From: Anabaena sp. UHCC 0204 | GTDB taxonomy: Bacteria > Cyanobacteriota > Cyanobacteriia > Cyanobacteriales > Nostocaceae | NCBI RefSeq assembly: GCF_009711975.1 | Contig: NZ_VIKW01000009.1 | Span: 221,806 to 285,805 of the forward strand | DNA length: 64,000 nt | Reading direction: 5' to 3' | Shown: positions 55,401 to 63,636 of the stretch, in pieces | Layout: each line of letters begins with the position of its first letter | Position numbering within the stretch: the stretch's first letter is position 1 | Notes under the pieces: generated by a model | What the model saw: the letters and a program-made list of their open reading frames with translations, nothing else | What the model was told of the DNA's origin: nothing | Databases searched by the model: none | Program-made: the position numbers and the translations under genes

Positions 55401-57830
55401 ATGATTTTTGGGACTTTTATCTGTGCTTATAAAGAACATGGTCGAAATACACTAACATTTTTACGAGATAGTATCAAGTGTGGACTAGAAGTAGGCGATA
55501 TCGAACACGCTAGTTATTCGATGATGGCTGAATGTTCGTATTTATTCTTAATTGGAGAAACTCTAGATATTGTTGAAGAAAGGCAGTCTCAATATATTGA
55601 ACTACTTTTAAAACTCAAACAAAAACATTGTGTTGATTATGCCCAGATTTGGAGACAAGTCACATTAAACTTACTCGGAAAATCTTCTCATCAAGATCAA
55701 TTAAATAGTAGTGATTTTGATGAAACAGAAATATTAGCCCATCTCCACAACAACCACAATCATCAATCATTATTTGCTATTTATGTGGCTAAAACGGTTA
55801 TTCTTTATACTTTTGGACAGTATGAACAGGCTGTAATTAATGCAGCAACAGCCACCGAATATATAGGTGGATCTTTTGGTTTATTGCTAGTTGTAGGACA
55901 TAACTTTTACTACTCTTTGTCTTTACTGGCTAACTCTTCCAGTTGTGATCATGAAACACTAAATCAGGTAGTTGAAAACCAAAAATTGATGCAATATTGG
56001 GCTGGTTATGCTCCCGTGAATTTTCAGCACAAATATGATTTAATTGAGGCAGAAATAGCGCGGGTAATGGGAGATAAACTTAAGGCAATGGAGTATTACG
56101 ATCGCGCCATTTCTCTGGCTAAAGCTAACGTATATCTCCCAGAAGAAGCCCTGAGCAATGAACTAGCTGCTAAATTTTACCTTAATTGGGGCAAAGAAAA
56201 AGTAGCACAAGCATATATGCAAGAAGCTTACTATTGCTACGCTCGATGGGGTAGTGCAGCCAAAGTGGATGATTTAGAAAAATGCTATCCTCAACTGTTG
56301 CAATCAATTGTGCAGTACCGCAGACTCAATATTAATCCTCTGGAAACAATCACTAATCACACCCAAGCAACTTATAAAAAACAAACATTGGTTTCTTCTG
56401 GTGTGAGTAGTTCTAGTGTTTCGGCAAATCTCGATCTTGCTACTATTCTCAAAGCTTATCAGGCATTATCAAGAGAAATTGATTTACAGAATTTGATTAC
56501 CAGTTTAATGCAAGTGCTGTTACAAAATTCTGGAGCTAATAAAATTGCTCTAATTTTACCAGAAGAAAATAATTGGCTAGTTACAGCTATTGCTACTGCT
56601 GAAGATTTGGAAACAGGAGAAACAATTCCTTTAAGTGCGATCGCTTTAGATAGCAGTTTAGACGTTCCGATAAAAGTCATTTATACAGTCAAACAGAGTG
56701 GAGAAACTCTCGTCATTGACAACATTACCAAAGATAGAAATTGGTTAGCAGATCAGTATATTCTAGAATATCAACCCAAGAGTGTGCTTTGTAATCCGAT
56801 TTTTAATCAAGGTAAATTAATTGGTATTTTATATTTAGAAAATAATTTAGTCGCTGGAGCATTTACAAGCGATCGCGTCGAACTCCTAAATTTACTTTGC
56901 ACTCAAGCCGCCATTTCCCTGGAAAATGCCCGACTTTATGAGCAATCTGTCGAGTATTCCCAACAACTCAAGCGATCGCTTCAAGACCTACAAAACGCCC
57001 AATTACAAATGATCCAAAGTGAGAAAATGTCAGCTCTAGGTAACTTAGTTGCTAGTGTAGCTCACGAAATGAATAATCCTTTGGGCTTTATTTATGCTAG
57101 TCTTCAACAAGCTCAACCCGCCCTAACTGATATTTTTGAACACTTAAAACTATATCAAGAAAGCTTTCCCAATCCGAGTGCAGAAATTATTAATCATGCC
57201 TCCGAAATCGAATTGGATTATAGCTTAGAAGACTTTCCTAAAATGATGAATTCAATGGTAATGGCCTGTGATAGATTAAAAAATATTAGCACCAGTCTGT
57301 GTAACTTCTCTCGTGCAGATCGAGATTACAAAGTCAAGTTTAATATCCATGAAGGGATTGATAGCACAATTTTAATCCTCAAACATCGCCTCAAAGCTAA
57401 TGACAAACGTCCCGCCATTGAAGTTGTGACAAACTACGGTAATATACCGCAAATTGAATGTTTTCCTGGACAACTCAATCAGGTATTTATGAATATCCTA
57501 GCTAATGCCATTGATGCTTTAGATGAATCAAATAATGGACGCAATTTAGCAGATATTCATGCAAATCCCAACCGCATTACAATTACAACTTCAGTAGAAA
57601 ATAATCTTGTTAAAATTACCATTGCCGATAATGGCAAAGGGATGACAGAAGAAATCAAACAAAAAATATTTGACCATTTATTTACTACAAAAGCCGTCGG
57701 TACAGGAACAGGTTTAGGATTAGCGATCGCCCAGCAAATTATAGTAGAAAAACATCAAGGCAGCATCACTGTTAATTCCACTCCAGGAAAAGACACAGAG
57801 TTTATCGTCTCCCTTAACGTAATATCATAG
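52458..57830 (+). CDS. Hybrid Ser/Thr kinase - AAA ATPase - GAF - histidine kinase
   Basis: 1790 residues. Domains: Ser/Thr kinase (~8-275; HKDIKPSNILI, then LIDFSIASLL, DFS in place of DFG); AAA_16-type ATPase (~300-500; GFSGIGKTAVVNEI, then LVMFLDDLQWADSASLTLIE); a long helical region (~640-1300); a GAF domain (~1350-1500); and a histidine kinase with H-box SVAHEMNNPLGFI (~1535) and ATPase motifs VFMNILANAIDALDE and GTGTGLGLAIAQQI. This family is frequent in Nostoc and Anabaena (HstK-like). No response regulator gene is adjacent. It probably joins Ser/Thr and His phosphorylation in one sensor. Confidence 0.95.
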   Translation: MLTTQVSIPGYHISEELYNGSRTLVYRGYRETDSLPVVIKILKNPYPSFSELVQFRNQYTIAKNLNSPLIIQTYSLEPYQNGYILIMEDFGGVSLKQTLHIKSLEEFLEIAIALCNALDILYQERIIHKDIKPSNILINPQTKQVKLIDFSIASLLPRETQTLINPNVLEGTLAYISPEQTGRMNRGIDYRTDFYSLGITFYELLTGEMPFSSNDPMELVHCHIAKPPHSVNEINPQIPFVLAKIVSKLIAKNAEDRYQSTSGLKYDLENCLTQLQETGKIENFEIAQRDISDRFLIPDKLYGRETEIETLLQAFARVSLDTTEMMLVTGFSGIGKTAVVNEIHKPIVRQRGYFIKGKYDQFQRNIPLSAFVQAFQDLIGQLLTETDTQIQVWKSKILTAVGENGQVIMEVIPQLEKIIGKQPPVTELSGTAAQNRFNLLFQKFTQVFTSLEHPLVMFLDDLQWADSASLTLIELLIADTKHLFLIGAYRDNEVNLAHPLILTLSKIEKTSATIQTINLKPLNQNQINQLVADTLKCAENLALPLSRLVLQKTHGNPFFATQFLKALHQENLIQFNFDLACWQCDITQVSQQALTDDIVAFMAMQLQKLPASTQNILQLAACIGNKFDLATLAIVSELSQIETATVLWKALKEGLILPTSDIYKFFQQDSDSKPLNSNFQIPTYKFLHDRVQQAAYSLIPEDQKQITHLKLGRLLLNNIPATEQEENIFQIVSQLNLGLTLITQQTERYQLAELNLLAGQKAIAATAYTGATNYLTKGRELLTVDSWQNQYNLTLTLYEDAAKAEYLNTNFEQALKLTDLILQQTIEILDRIKTYELKVQIYIAQDQQVKAIETGLKALEQLKISLVSPDLIQNVSLPILDDLANIPEMTNVESLAALRLLMSIIPPVNHVKPDLFPSVTLTILHLCLEQGHSSLAAFAYGCYSVLLCAMIKDVDSGYQSGQISLKLLEQYNSQEISSKIYMIFGTFICAYKEHGRNTLTFLRDSIKCGLEVGDIEHASYSMMAECSYLFLIGETLDIVEERQSQYIELLLKLKQKHCVDYAQIWRQVTLNLLGKSSHQDQLNSSDFDETEILAHLHNNHNHQSLFAIYVAKTVILYTFGQYEQAVINAATATEYIGGSFGLLLVVGHNFYYSLSLLANSSSCDHETLNQVVENQKLMQYWAGYAPVNFQHKYDLIEAEIARVMGDKLKAMEYYDRAISLAKANVYLPEEALSNELAAKFYLNWGKEKVAQAYMQEAYYCYARWGSAAKVDDLEKCYPQLLQSIVQYRRLNINPLETITNHTQATYKKQTLVSSGVSSSSVSANLDLATILKAYQALSREIDLQNLITSLMQVLLQNSGANKIALILPEENNWLVTAIATAEDLETGETIPLSAIALDSSLDVPIKVIYTVKQSGETLVIDNITKDRNWLADQYILEYQPKSVLCNPIFNQGKLIGILYLENNLVAGAFTSDRVELLNLLCTQAAISLENARLYEQSVEYSQQLKRSLQDLQNAQLQMIQSEKMSALGNLVASVAHEMNNPLGFIYASLQQAQPALTDIFEHLKLYQESFPNPSAEIINHASEIELDYSLEDFPKMMNSMVMACDRLKNISTSLCNFSRADRDYKVKFNIHEGIDSTILILKHRLKANDKRPAIEVVTNYGNIPQIECFPGQLNQVFMNILANAIDALDESNNGRNLADIHANPNRITITTSVENNLVKITIADNGKGMTEEIKQKIFDHLFTTKAVGTGTGLGLAIAQQIIVEKHQGSITVNSTPGKDTEFIVSLNVIS

Positions 57831-57891
57831 AATCCCATAAGTGTAACTACCCAAGTTTTACCATGAACTAATGACACAATCTCAGAAACTG

Positions 57892-57909
57892 ATACAATAG
57901 ATATTGTAT
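57892..57909 (+). promoter_or_regulatory. 18-bp palindrome upstream of the DUF928 gene
   Basis: ATACAATAGATATTGTAT, two 8-base arms around GA, 24 bp before the start codon. It could be an operator or overlap the -10 region (TATTGT). No regulator is known. Confidence 0.4.
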
Positions 57910-57932
57910 GTAAAAAATTTAATACAAATATC

Positions 57933-58676
57933 ATGAATCTACAAAAATATATTCAGTCTCTGGGAAAATTCGCTACCCGCCTTTCTCCAGCCCTGATCAT
58001 TTTATCTACTTCGTCTTCACAGTTATTAGCACAAACCTCTCCCATCCAAATTAGTCTTAAATTCCCTTCAGCCAGTGACAGAGGCGCACCAGAAAGAACA
58101 GTTGGTGGAGGTAGAAGGGGAACTTCCTGTATCACTCTTGACAAAGGTAAACCATCCCTTACAGCCTTAATGCCAACAAGAGATAATGTAGGAAATACCA
58201 CAAGTGATACTCCTAGTTTGTATGTATATGTTCCCAAAAATACGGCTAAAACTGGAGAATTTGTCCTCATGGACGAGATAGGAGACGAGATATACAAAGC
58301 AAATTTTCCCATGCCTAACCGTGCCGGCATTGTCAAATTAAACATCCCCAAAACTGTTCCCCTCAAAGTCAGTCAGCGTTACCAATGGTACTTTACGATC
58401 GCTTGTGATCTTGAAGATTGGAGTCGCAACGAATTTGTAAAAGGTTCAATTCAACGCATTGCTTTAAGTTCATCCGTAAATAGTTCCCTCACCAAAGCAG
58501 AACCCCTCAAACAAGCCAAAATCCTAGCCCAGTATAACGTTTGGCACGAAACACTAGATAAAATGGCTCAGGTACGGACACAAAAACCATCGGAATGGAA
58601 AGAATTAATCACATCAGTTGGGTTACAAGATATCGTCAACGAACCCATCCTAGATTGCTGTCAAGCAAAACCTTAA
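57933..58676 (+). CDS. DUF928 domain exported protein
   Basis: 247 residues. Signal peptide near the N-terminus (LSPALIILSTSSSQLLAQ) and the DUF928 core: FPSASDRGAPERTVGGGRRG, C-I-T-L near 80, LTALMPTRDNVGNTTSDTPS and W-Y-F-T-I-A-C-D. The D-R-G-A-P-x-R-T-x-G-G-G-x-R motif is typical. DUF928 genes often lie directly upstream of CHASE2-domain genes in cyanobacteria, as here. Function unknown; presumably periplasmic. Confidence 0.9.
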   Translation: MNLQKYIQSLGKFATRLSPALIILSTSSSQLLAQTSPIQISLKFPSASDRGAPERTVGGGRRGTSCITLDKGKPSLTALMPTRDNVGNTTSDTPSLYVYVPKNTAKTGEFVLMDEIGDEIYKANFPMPNRAGIVKLNIPKTVPLKVSQRYQWYFTIACDLEDWSRNEFVKGSIQRIALSSSVNSSLTKAEPLKQAKILAQYNVWHETLDKMAQVRTQKPSEWKELITSVGLQDIVNEPILDCCQAKP

Positions 58677-58688
58677 TACAGAAGGTAG

Positions 58689-58707
58689 GGGCGCAGGGCC
58701 TGCGCCC
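58689..58707. repeat. GGGCGCAG-N3-CTGCGCCC palindrome, copy 3
   Basis: GGGCGCAGGGCCTGCGCCC between the DUF928 and CHASE2 genes. Same family as 35327, 37310 and 62084. Confidence 0.9.
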
Positions 58708-58830
58708 AGTCAGCAGCCAGGAGACAAGAAGAAGAATAAGGAAGTAAGTATATGTATTTTCTCCCCTGCCCCTCTGCCCCCTGCCCCCTCAAGTCTCCAC
58801 CCATGAATTTAATTTTGTCCAAATAATCTG

Positions 58831-61071
58831 ATGTGGAAAAACTGTAAGAATTTGATCTGGCAAGGACGTGGAGTCTGGATTACTACTCCTAGCGTAGCCG
58901 TGTTCATTCTCCTCTTGCGTTTTGGTGGTTTATTGCAATCGTGGGAATGGGGAGCTTTTGATCAATATATGCGTTGGCGTTCCCCAACACCATCAGATGA
59001 CCGAGTAGTGATTGTGGGCATTAATGAATCGGATTTAACTAAGCTCAAACAATCAAGTATTACAGATCGCAAATTAGCCGAATTACTCAACAAACTTAAA
59101 GCGAAACAGCCTCGCGTCATTGGTTTAGATATCTACCGTGATTTACCTGTAGAACCTGGTCATCAGGAATTAGTCGAGGTTTTTAACTCCACACCCAATT
59201 TAGTAGGCATACAAAAAGTAGTTCAAGATGGGGGTGGAAATGTAGTTAATCCACCTCCCATACTTAAAGCCAAAGATCAAGTTGGTGGAAATGATTTGAT
59301 TTTTGATGCCGATAATAAAGTGCGGCGGGGATTGTTCTATGTACAAGATCAAAATCGAGAAACCGTTTATAGTTTCGGACTACATCTAGCGTTGCGTTAT
59401 CTAGACAAAGAAGGCATTTCCCCTACAGAAGATTGGCATATAGGTAAAGCCGCCTTTGTCCCCTTTGAAAGCAACGATGGCGGTTATATAAGAGCAGATG
59501 CTCGTGGCTATCAAGTATTACTTAATTACCGTGGAGGGAATCGTCACTTTCAGACAGTTTCCATGACGGATATTCTAGAAGATAAATTACCAGCAGATTG
59601 GGGACGCGATCGCATTATCCTCATTGGCTACGCAGGAGATAGTTTTAAAGACTCATTTTTTACTCCCTACAGTAGTGACTTACTTGGTTTACCAGAACCC
59701 ATGAATGGAGTAGAAATTCATGCCAATCTCACCAGCCAAATTATCAGTGCGGCCATGGAAAATCGTCCCCTGATTAAAAATTGGTCAGAACCCCAGGAAT
59801 GGCTGTGGATATTCCTTTGGAGTGGTATTGGTGCTACTTTAACCTGGAAATTGCGCGCCCAAAACTTGACATTACCCAGAACAGTTAGTCTCATCATAGC
59901 CGCAGCAGTTTTAGGAAGCAGCACCTATATCGCCTTCTTATCAGGCTGGTGGTTGCCTATAGTCCCATCAATATTAGCCCTGACAGGTTCTGTACTAGCC
60001 ATCACCGCATACATCGCCCGCACCGCCGGTGATATCCGCAAAATATTTGGCCGTTATTTAACAGATGCCGTTGTCGCCAATTTACTAGAGAATCCAGAAG
60101 GCTTAAAACTTGGTGGAGAACGCCGCGAAATCACCATCTTTACCTCCGACTTAAGAGGATTTACCGCTACCTCCGAACGCCTACCACCTGAAGAAGTAGT
60201 TAAAATCCTCAACTTTTATCTAGAATGTATGGCAGATATCATCACCAAGCATCAAGGAACTATAGATGAATTCATGGGTGATGGAATTTTAGTTCTCTTT
60301 GGTGCGCCTACTGCGAAAGAAGACGATGCAGTCAGGGCTGTAGCTTGTGGTGTAGAAATGCAACTAGCAATGGTAAAAGTTAACGCCCAAATGAAAGAAT
60401 GGGGTTTACCAGCATTAGAAATGGGTATCGGTATCAATACAGGTGTAGTCGTCGTCGGCAATATTGGTTCAGAAAAGCGCACAAAATACGGTATTGTTGG
60501 TAGTCAAGTTAACCTAACTTACCGCATCGAATCTTATACAATTGGTGGACAAATTTTTATCTCTGAATCTACCTTTAAACAAGTAGAATCAATTGTCAAA
60601 ATTGACGGACAACGCCAAGTTACACCCAAAGGAGTCAAAGAACCAATCACAATCTATGAAGTTGGTGGCATAACTGGACAATACAACCTCTTTCTCTCGC
60701 AAGAACAAGAGGAATTACTTACCCTACCCACACCAATTCCTGTTCAATACGCCGTTTTAGAAGGTAAAGATATTGGTGATATCATCTTTAAAGGCAGTTT
60801 AGTCAAACTTTCCATCCGTGAAGCAGAGTTACTTTTAGACAATAACGAATCCCCTGAACTACCTGCTGGATTAAGTAATCTCAAACTCAACCTATTAAAC
60901 CCAAATAACCCCGCAGAAGCAGAAGATATTTATGCCAAAGTCCTAGAAAAACCCGCTGGAAATCATCGGTTTTATATTTATTTTACTGTTAAACCTCCCG
61001 CCGTGACAACAAAATTAAACTGTCTCCTTGAGGAAATAAAATCTCATAATTCAATACCTGCGCCAAATTGA
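58831..61071 (+). CDS. CHASE2 domain adenylate/guanylate cyclase
   Basis: 746 residues. CHASE2 sensor outside the cytoplasm (~30-320), two to three transmembrane helices (~325-395), class III cyclase domain (~430-610): TIFTSDLRGFTATSERL (first metal Asp), DEFMGDGILVLFGAP (second) and KYGIVGSQVNLTYRIES. The usual Asp or Thr in G-D-x-V-N, used for purine recognition, is Ser here (GSQVN), so specificity is uncertain. The last ~120 residues (SLVKLSIREAELLLDNN...) resemble a degenerate PilZ-like domain. It makes cAMP or cGMP in response to an external signal, probably with the DUF928 neighbour. Confidence 0.92.
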   Translation: MWKNCKNLIWQGRGVWITTPSVAVFILLLRFGGLLQSWEWGAFDQYMRWRSPTPSDDRVVIVGINESDLTKLKQSSITDRKLAELLNKLKAKQPRVIGLDIYRDLPVEPGHQELVEVFNSTPNLVGIQKVVQDGGGNVVNPPPILKAKDQVGGNDLIFDADNKVRRGLFYVQDQNRETVYSFGLHLALRYLDKEGISPTEDWHIGKAAFVPFESNDGGYIRADARGYQVLLNYRGGNRHFQTVSMTDILEDKLPADWGRDRIILIGYAGDSFKDSFFTPYSSDLLGLPEPMNGVEIHANLTSQIISAAMENRPLIKNWSEPQEWLWIFLWSGIGATLTWKLRAQNLTLPRTVSLIIAAAVLGSSTYIAFLSGWWLPIVPSILALTGSVLAITAYIARTAGDIRKIFGRYLTDAVVANLLENPEGLKLGGERREITIFTSDLRGFTATSERLPPEEVVKILNFYLECMADIITKHQGTIDEFMGDGILVLFGAPTAKEDDAVRAVACGVEMQLAMVKVNAQMKEWGLPALEMGIGINTGVVVVGNIGSEKRTKYGIVGSQVNLTYRIESYTIGGQIFISESTFKQVESIVKIDGQRQVTPKGVKEPITIYEVGGITGQYNLFLSQEQEELLTLPTPIPVQYAVLEGKDIGDIIFKGSLVKLSIREAELLLDNNESPELPAGLSNLKLNLLNPNNPAEAEDIYAKVLEKPAGNHRFYIYFTVKPPAVTTKLNCLLEEIKSHNSIPAPN

Positions 61072-61269
61072 AAAAAGCCTTGATTCGTCGGTTAGGTTAT
61101 TCGCGTTAGCGTTGTCTAGTAATGGCACGTTTACATAATATGTTGAAAGCATAAACCTATAAACAAATGCTGCATATATTAATAATTAAAGTAAAATTTC
61201 CTATTCTTTCAGGTATTGATATTGGCAATTAATTAAATTAAAATATTTAAACTATTGACTACTGTTAAA
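61072..61269. other. Intergenic region before the MBL hydrolase
   Basis: 198 bp, AT-rich, no gene. A HIP1-palindrome-like remnant (TTCGCGTTAGCGTTGTC) lies at ~61098. Confidence 0.4.
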
Positions 61270-62046
61270 ATGATCAAATTAATCTTTTTAGGCTCAGGTT
61301 CAGCATTCACAGTTGGAACAGATAATTTTCAATCAAATATACTTGTAGTCAATGAGCAAAACCAAAAACTCTTAATAGATTGTGGTACAGATATCCGGTT
61401 TTCTTTGCATAAAGCAGGATTTTCCTATGCTGATATTACTGATATTTATATTAGTCACCTCCACGCCGATCATGTAGGCGGACTGGAATATATTGCTTTT
61501 ACTACATTATTCGATCCCAATTGTAAAAAACCCAAACTGTACACAAGTAAAGATGTTGCTAGTGATTTGTGGGATAGAACCTTATCCGGTGGACTGAGAT
61601 TTTTGACCAGTGATATTGCTAATATGGATACCTTTTTTGAACAAGAAAGATTACAATATGAAGGTTACTTTTCTTGGCAAGATATCCAATTTAATCTCGT
61701 AAAAGTTACTCATGTTGATAGTGGATATTATATTATGCCTAGCTATGGATTATTTTTCCAATTAGCAGGAGTGAATATATATATATCTACAGATACCCAA
61801 TTATGTCTAAATACAAATAAAAAATTCTATGAACAAGCTGATATCATCTTTCATGATTGTGAAACTTCTCTCTATCCCAGTCCTGTTCATGCGAGTTATC
61901 AACAATTAACCACTTTACCAGCAACAATCAAAAGCAAAATGTGGCTTTATGGTTATCAACCAGTATCACTTCCTGATGCTGAAAAAGATGGATTTCTCGG
62001 CTTTGTTAAACGGGGACAAATTTTTGAATTTCCTGCTATTAATTAG
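61270..62046 (+). CDS. MBL-fold metallo-hydrolase
   Basis: 258 residues from the ATG at 61270 (a TTG at 61255 is less likely). The metallo-beta-lactamase signature is YISHLHADHVGGLEY (H-x-H-x-D-H), with later ligands in VTHVDSGYY, ISTDTQLC and DIIFHDCETS. It resembles RNase Z-like or cyclic-nucleotide phosphodiesterase-like members, and it lies next to a class III cyclase; a role in cyclic nucleotide breakdown is possible but the sequence does not show it. Substrate unknown. Confidence 0.85.
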   Translation: MIKLIFLGSGSAFTVGTDNFQSNILVVNEQNQKLLIDCGTDIRFSLHKAGFSYADITDIYISHLHADHVGGLEYIAFTTLFDPNCKKPKLYTSKDVASDLWDRTLSGGLRFLTSDIANMDTFFEQERLQYEGYFSWQDIQFNLVKVTHVDSGYYIMPSYGLFFQLAGVNIYISTDTQLCLNTNKKFYEQADIIFHDCETSLYPSPVHASYQQLTTLPATIKSKMWLYGYQPVSLPDAEKDGFLGFVKRGQIFEFPAIN

Positions 62047-62083
62047 GGCTTGCTCAAAAAGTTCTTCTTTCTTATTCCTGACT

Positions 62084-62102
62084 GGGCGCAGGCCCTGCGC
62101 CC
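62084..62102. repeat. GGGCGCAG-N3-CTGCGCCC palindrome, copy 4
   Basis: GGGCGCAGGCCCTGCGCCC in the gap between the MBL and pyrE genes, followed by a diverged GACGTTCC-type palindrome at ~62125-62148. Confidence 0.9.
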
Positions 62103-62152
62103 CTACTTCCTGACTCCTGAAAAGACGTTCCACCAGAACGTCTCTACTGCTA

Positions 62153-62770
62153 TCAATTAATTTCTCGATATCGTTTCTGAAGATCCTGGATTGTAAATAA
62201 AACCTTAAACTGCAATCCAGTAGACTCATATAACTCCCTACCCCCTTGCAATCTATCTATGAGGGAAATTACTGTATCTACAGTATAACCTGCTGCCTGT
62301 AACCGTTCCACGGCTTTGAGTGCAGATTGTCCAGTTGTTACCACATCTTCTAGAACTACGACTTTTGCACCCTGCGGTAAAGTGGGACCTTCAATGTAAG
62401 CCATTGTTCCGTGTCCCTTTGCTTCTTTGCGAATAATTAAAGCTGGAATAGGTCTATTTTCATACACCGAAACTACACTTACTGCTGATACAATGGGATC
62501 AGCCCCCAAGGTTAAACCAGCTACCGCCTGAGTATCTTCAGGTAATAGAGGTAACAACAACCTCGCCATAGCCAAAGCACCTTGGGGATCGAGAGTTACC
62601 TGTTTACCGTTAATATAGTAAGAACTACGTTGCCCAGAGGAAAGAACAAAATCACCTTCTTTATACGCAAGCTGGCAAAATAAATCTAGTAACTTTTGAC
62701 GCAGGCTAGTTAAATCAGTAGTAGTCGCCCAAATATTTGAGTTGCTGGGGTTTTGAGTGGAATAAGACAT
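62153..62770 (-). CDS. pyrE: Orotate phosphoribosyltransferase
   Basis: 205 residues. The PRPP-binding motif is KVVVLEDVVTTGQSALKAVE; other conserved parts are GDFVLSSGQRSSYYINGKQV and RKEAKGHGTMAYIEG. It makes OMP from orotate and PRPP in pyrimidine synthesis. It is a single gene here, converging with the MBL gene. Confidence 0.95.
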   Translation of the reverse strand: MSYSTQNPSNSNIWATTTDLTSLRQKLLDLFCQLAYKEGDFVLSSGQRSSYYINGKQVTLDPQGALAMARLLLPLLPEDTQAVAGLTLGADPIVSAVSVVSVYENRPIPALIIRKEAKGHGTMAYIEGPTLPQGAKVVVLEDVVTTGQSALKAVERLQAAGYTVDTVISLIDRLQGGRELYESTGLQFKVLFTIQDLQKRYREIN

Positions 62771-62871
62771 TACAAACCATTAAAAGTTGTGTTACACCAA
62801 AGTTGAAACTCAACAGAGTTCTCAACCTAAGCATAAATTAAGATTCACCCAAAAATTGAGGAGTTGACAAC

Positions 62872-63306
62872 ATGGGTATAAATTTTAAAGCCTTGAGCGG
62901 ATTACTGGTACTTCTCGCTACTAGTTCTGCTTTTCCTTCGGCGGCTAAGGCTCAAACCGAAACACCTAATTATGAAACAACTAGCAATGCTTTTGAACGA
63001 GCATATTTTCGCCATGATCCTAATTTTTACGAAAATGGCAGTTTAAAGCGTCAAGTAGATTCTTTGTTTGGACCTGGGGGTAAATTTGGTACTACCTTCT
63101 CCGACAATGAAATTGCTAAAGATGCTGAATTAGTCAATACTCTTTATCATGATGTTCTCGCTCAACAAGCGACTAATGATCCATATCTACGGACACCTGA
63201 TTTACCAAATCCCTATGACTCCTCTTTGTTAATGTCTCCCCGTTATAATCGTAATAATCTCAGAGTGGGAACTGAGTATCGTTTTGAAAACTTAGGACCT
63301 CGATAG
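62872..63306 (+). CDS. Small exported protein, function unknown
   Basis: 144 residues, signal peptide with likely cleavage after AKA (LLVLLATSSAFPSAAKA). The mature part has NAFERAYFRHDPNFYENGSL and SPRYNRNNLRVGTEYRFENL and is rich in Asn, Tyr and Arg, with no Cys. It looks like a conserved cyanobacterial periplasmic protein; I know no function. GAGGAG at ~62860 is a good ribosome binding site. Confidence 0.75.
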   Translation: MGINFKALSGLLVLLATSSAFPSAAKAQTETPNYETTSNAFERAYFRHDPNFYENGSLKRQVDSLFGPGGKFGTTFSDNEIAKDAELVNTLYHDVLAQQATNDPYLRTPDLPNPYDSSLLMSPRYNRNNLRVGTEYRFENLGPR

Positions 63307-63636
63307 AAATCATCAGTTCTGAGTTTTGATTTACCGAACTTACTCAAAATATAGAGACGTTCCATGGAACGTCTCTACAAGGGTTTGAAAATCATCAAAA
63401 AAATTTTCATCCCTCAAATCAGCAACGCCGGAATCGCTAATCTCTTTGCAGATATCACCAAAATTGGTACATTAGCAAACTGTTTATCTTTTCCACAGCA
63501 TAAAAGGTGCATTTTAAAATAATTTATGAATAACAAATTATAAATTATTACTACTTGGTTACATAAAAATAGTGGTAACAGCTAAAATAAGCAAATATAA
63601 TTAAGATCACTACCAATTAAGTATGAGGTGCGGGCA
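63307..63636. other. Intergenic region before the eCIS-type gene
   Basis: 330 bp. It carries the second perfect copy of the 24-bp CCATGG-centred palindrome (63353-63376) and TCAGCAACGCC at ~63420. GAGGTG at 63625-63630 is the ribosome binding site of the next gene. Confidence 0.6.
63353..63376. repeat. 24-bp perfect palindrome centred on CCATGG, copy 2
   Basis: Identical to 32251-32274 (arms AGAGACGTTCCA / TGGAACGTCTCT). Diverged relatives at ~23572 and ~62125. Confidence 0.9.
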
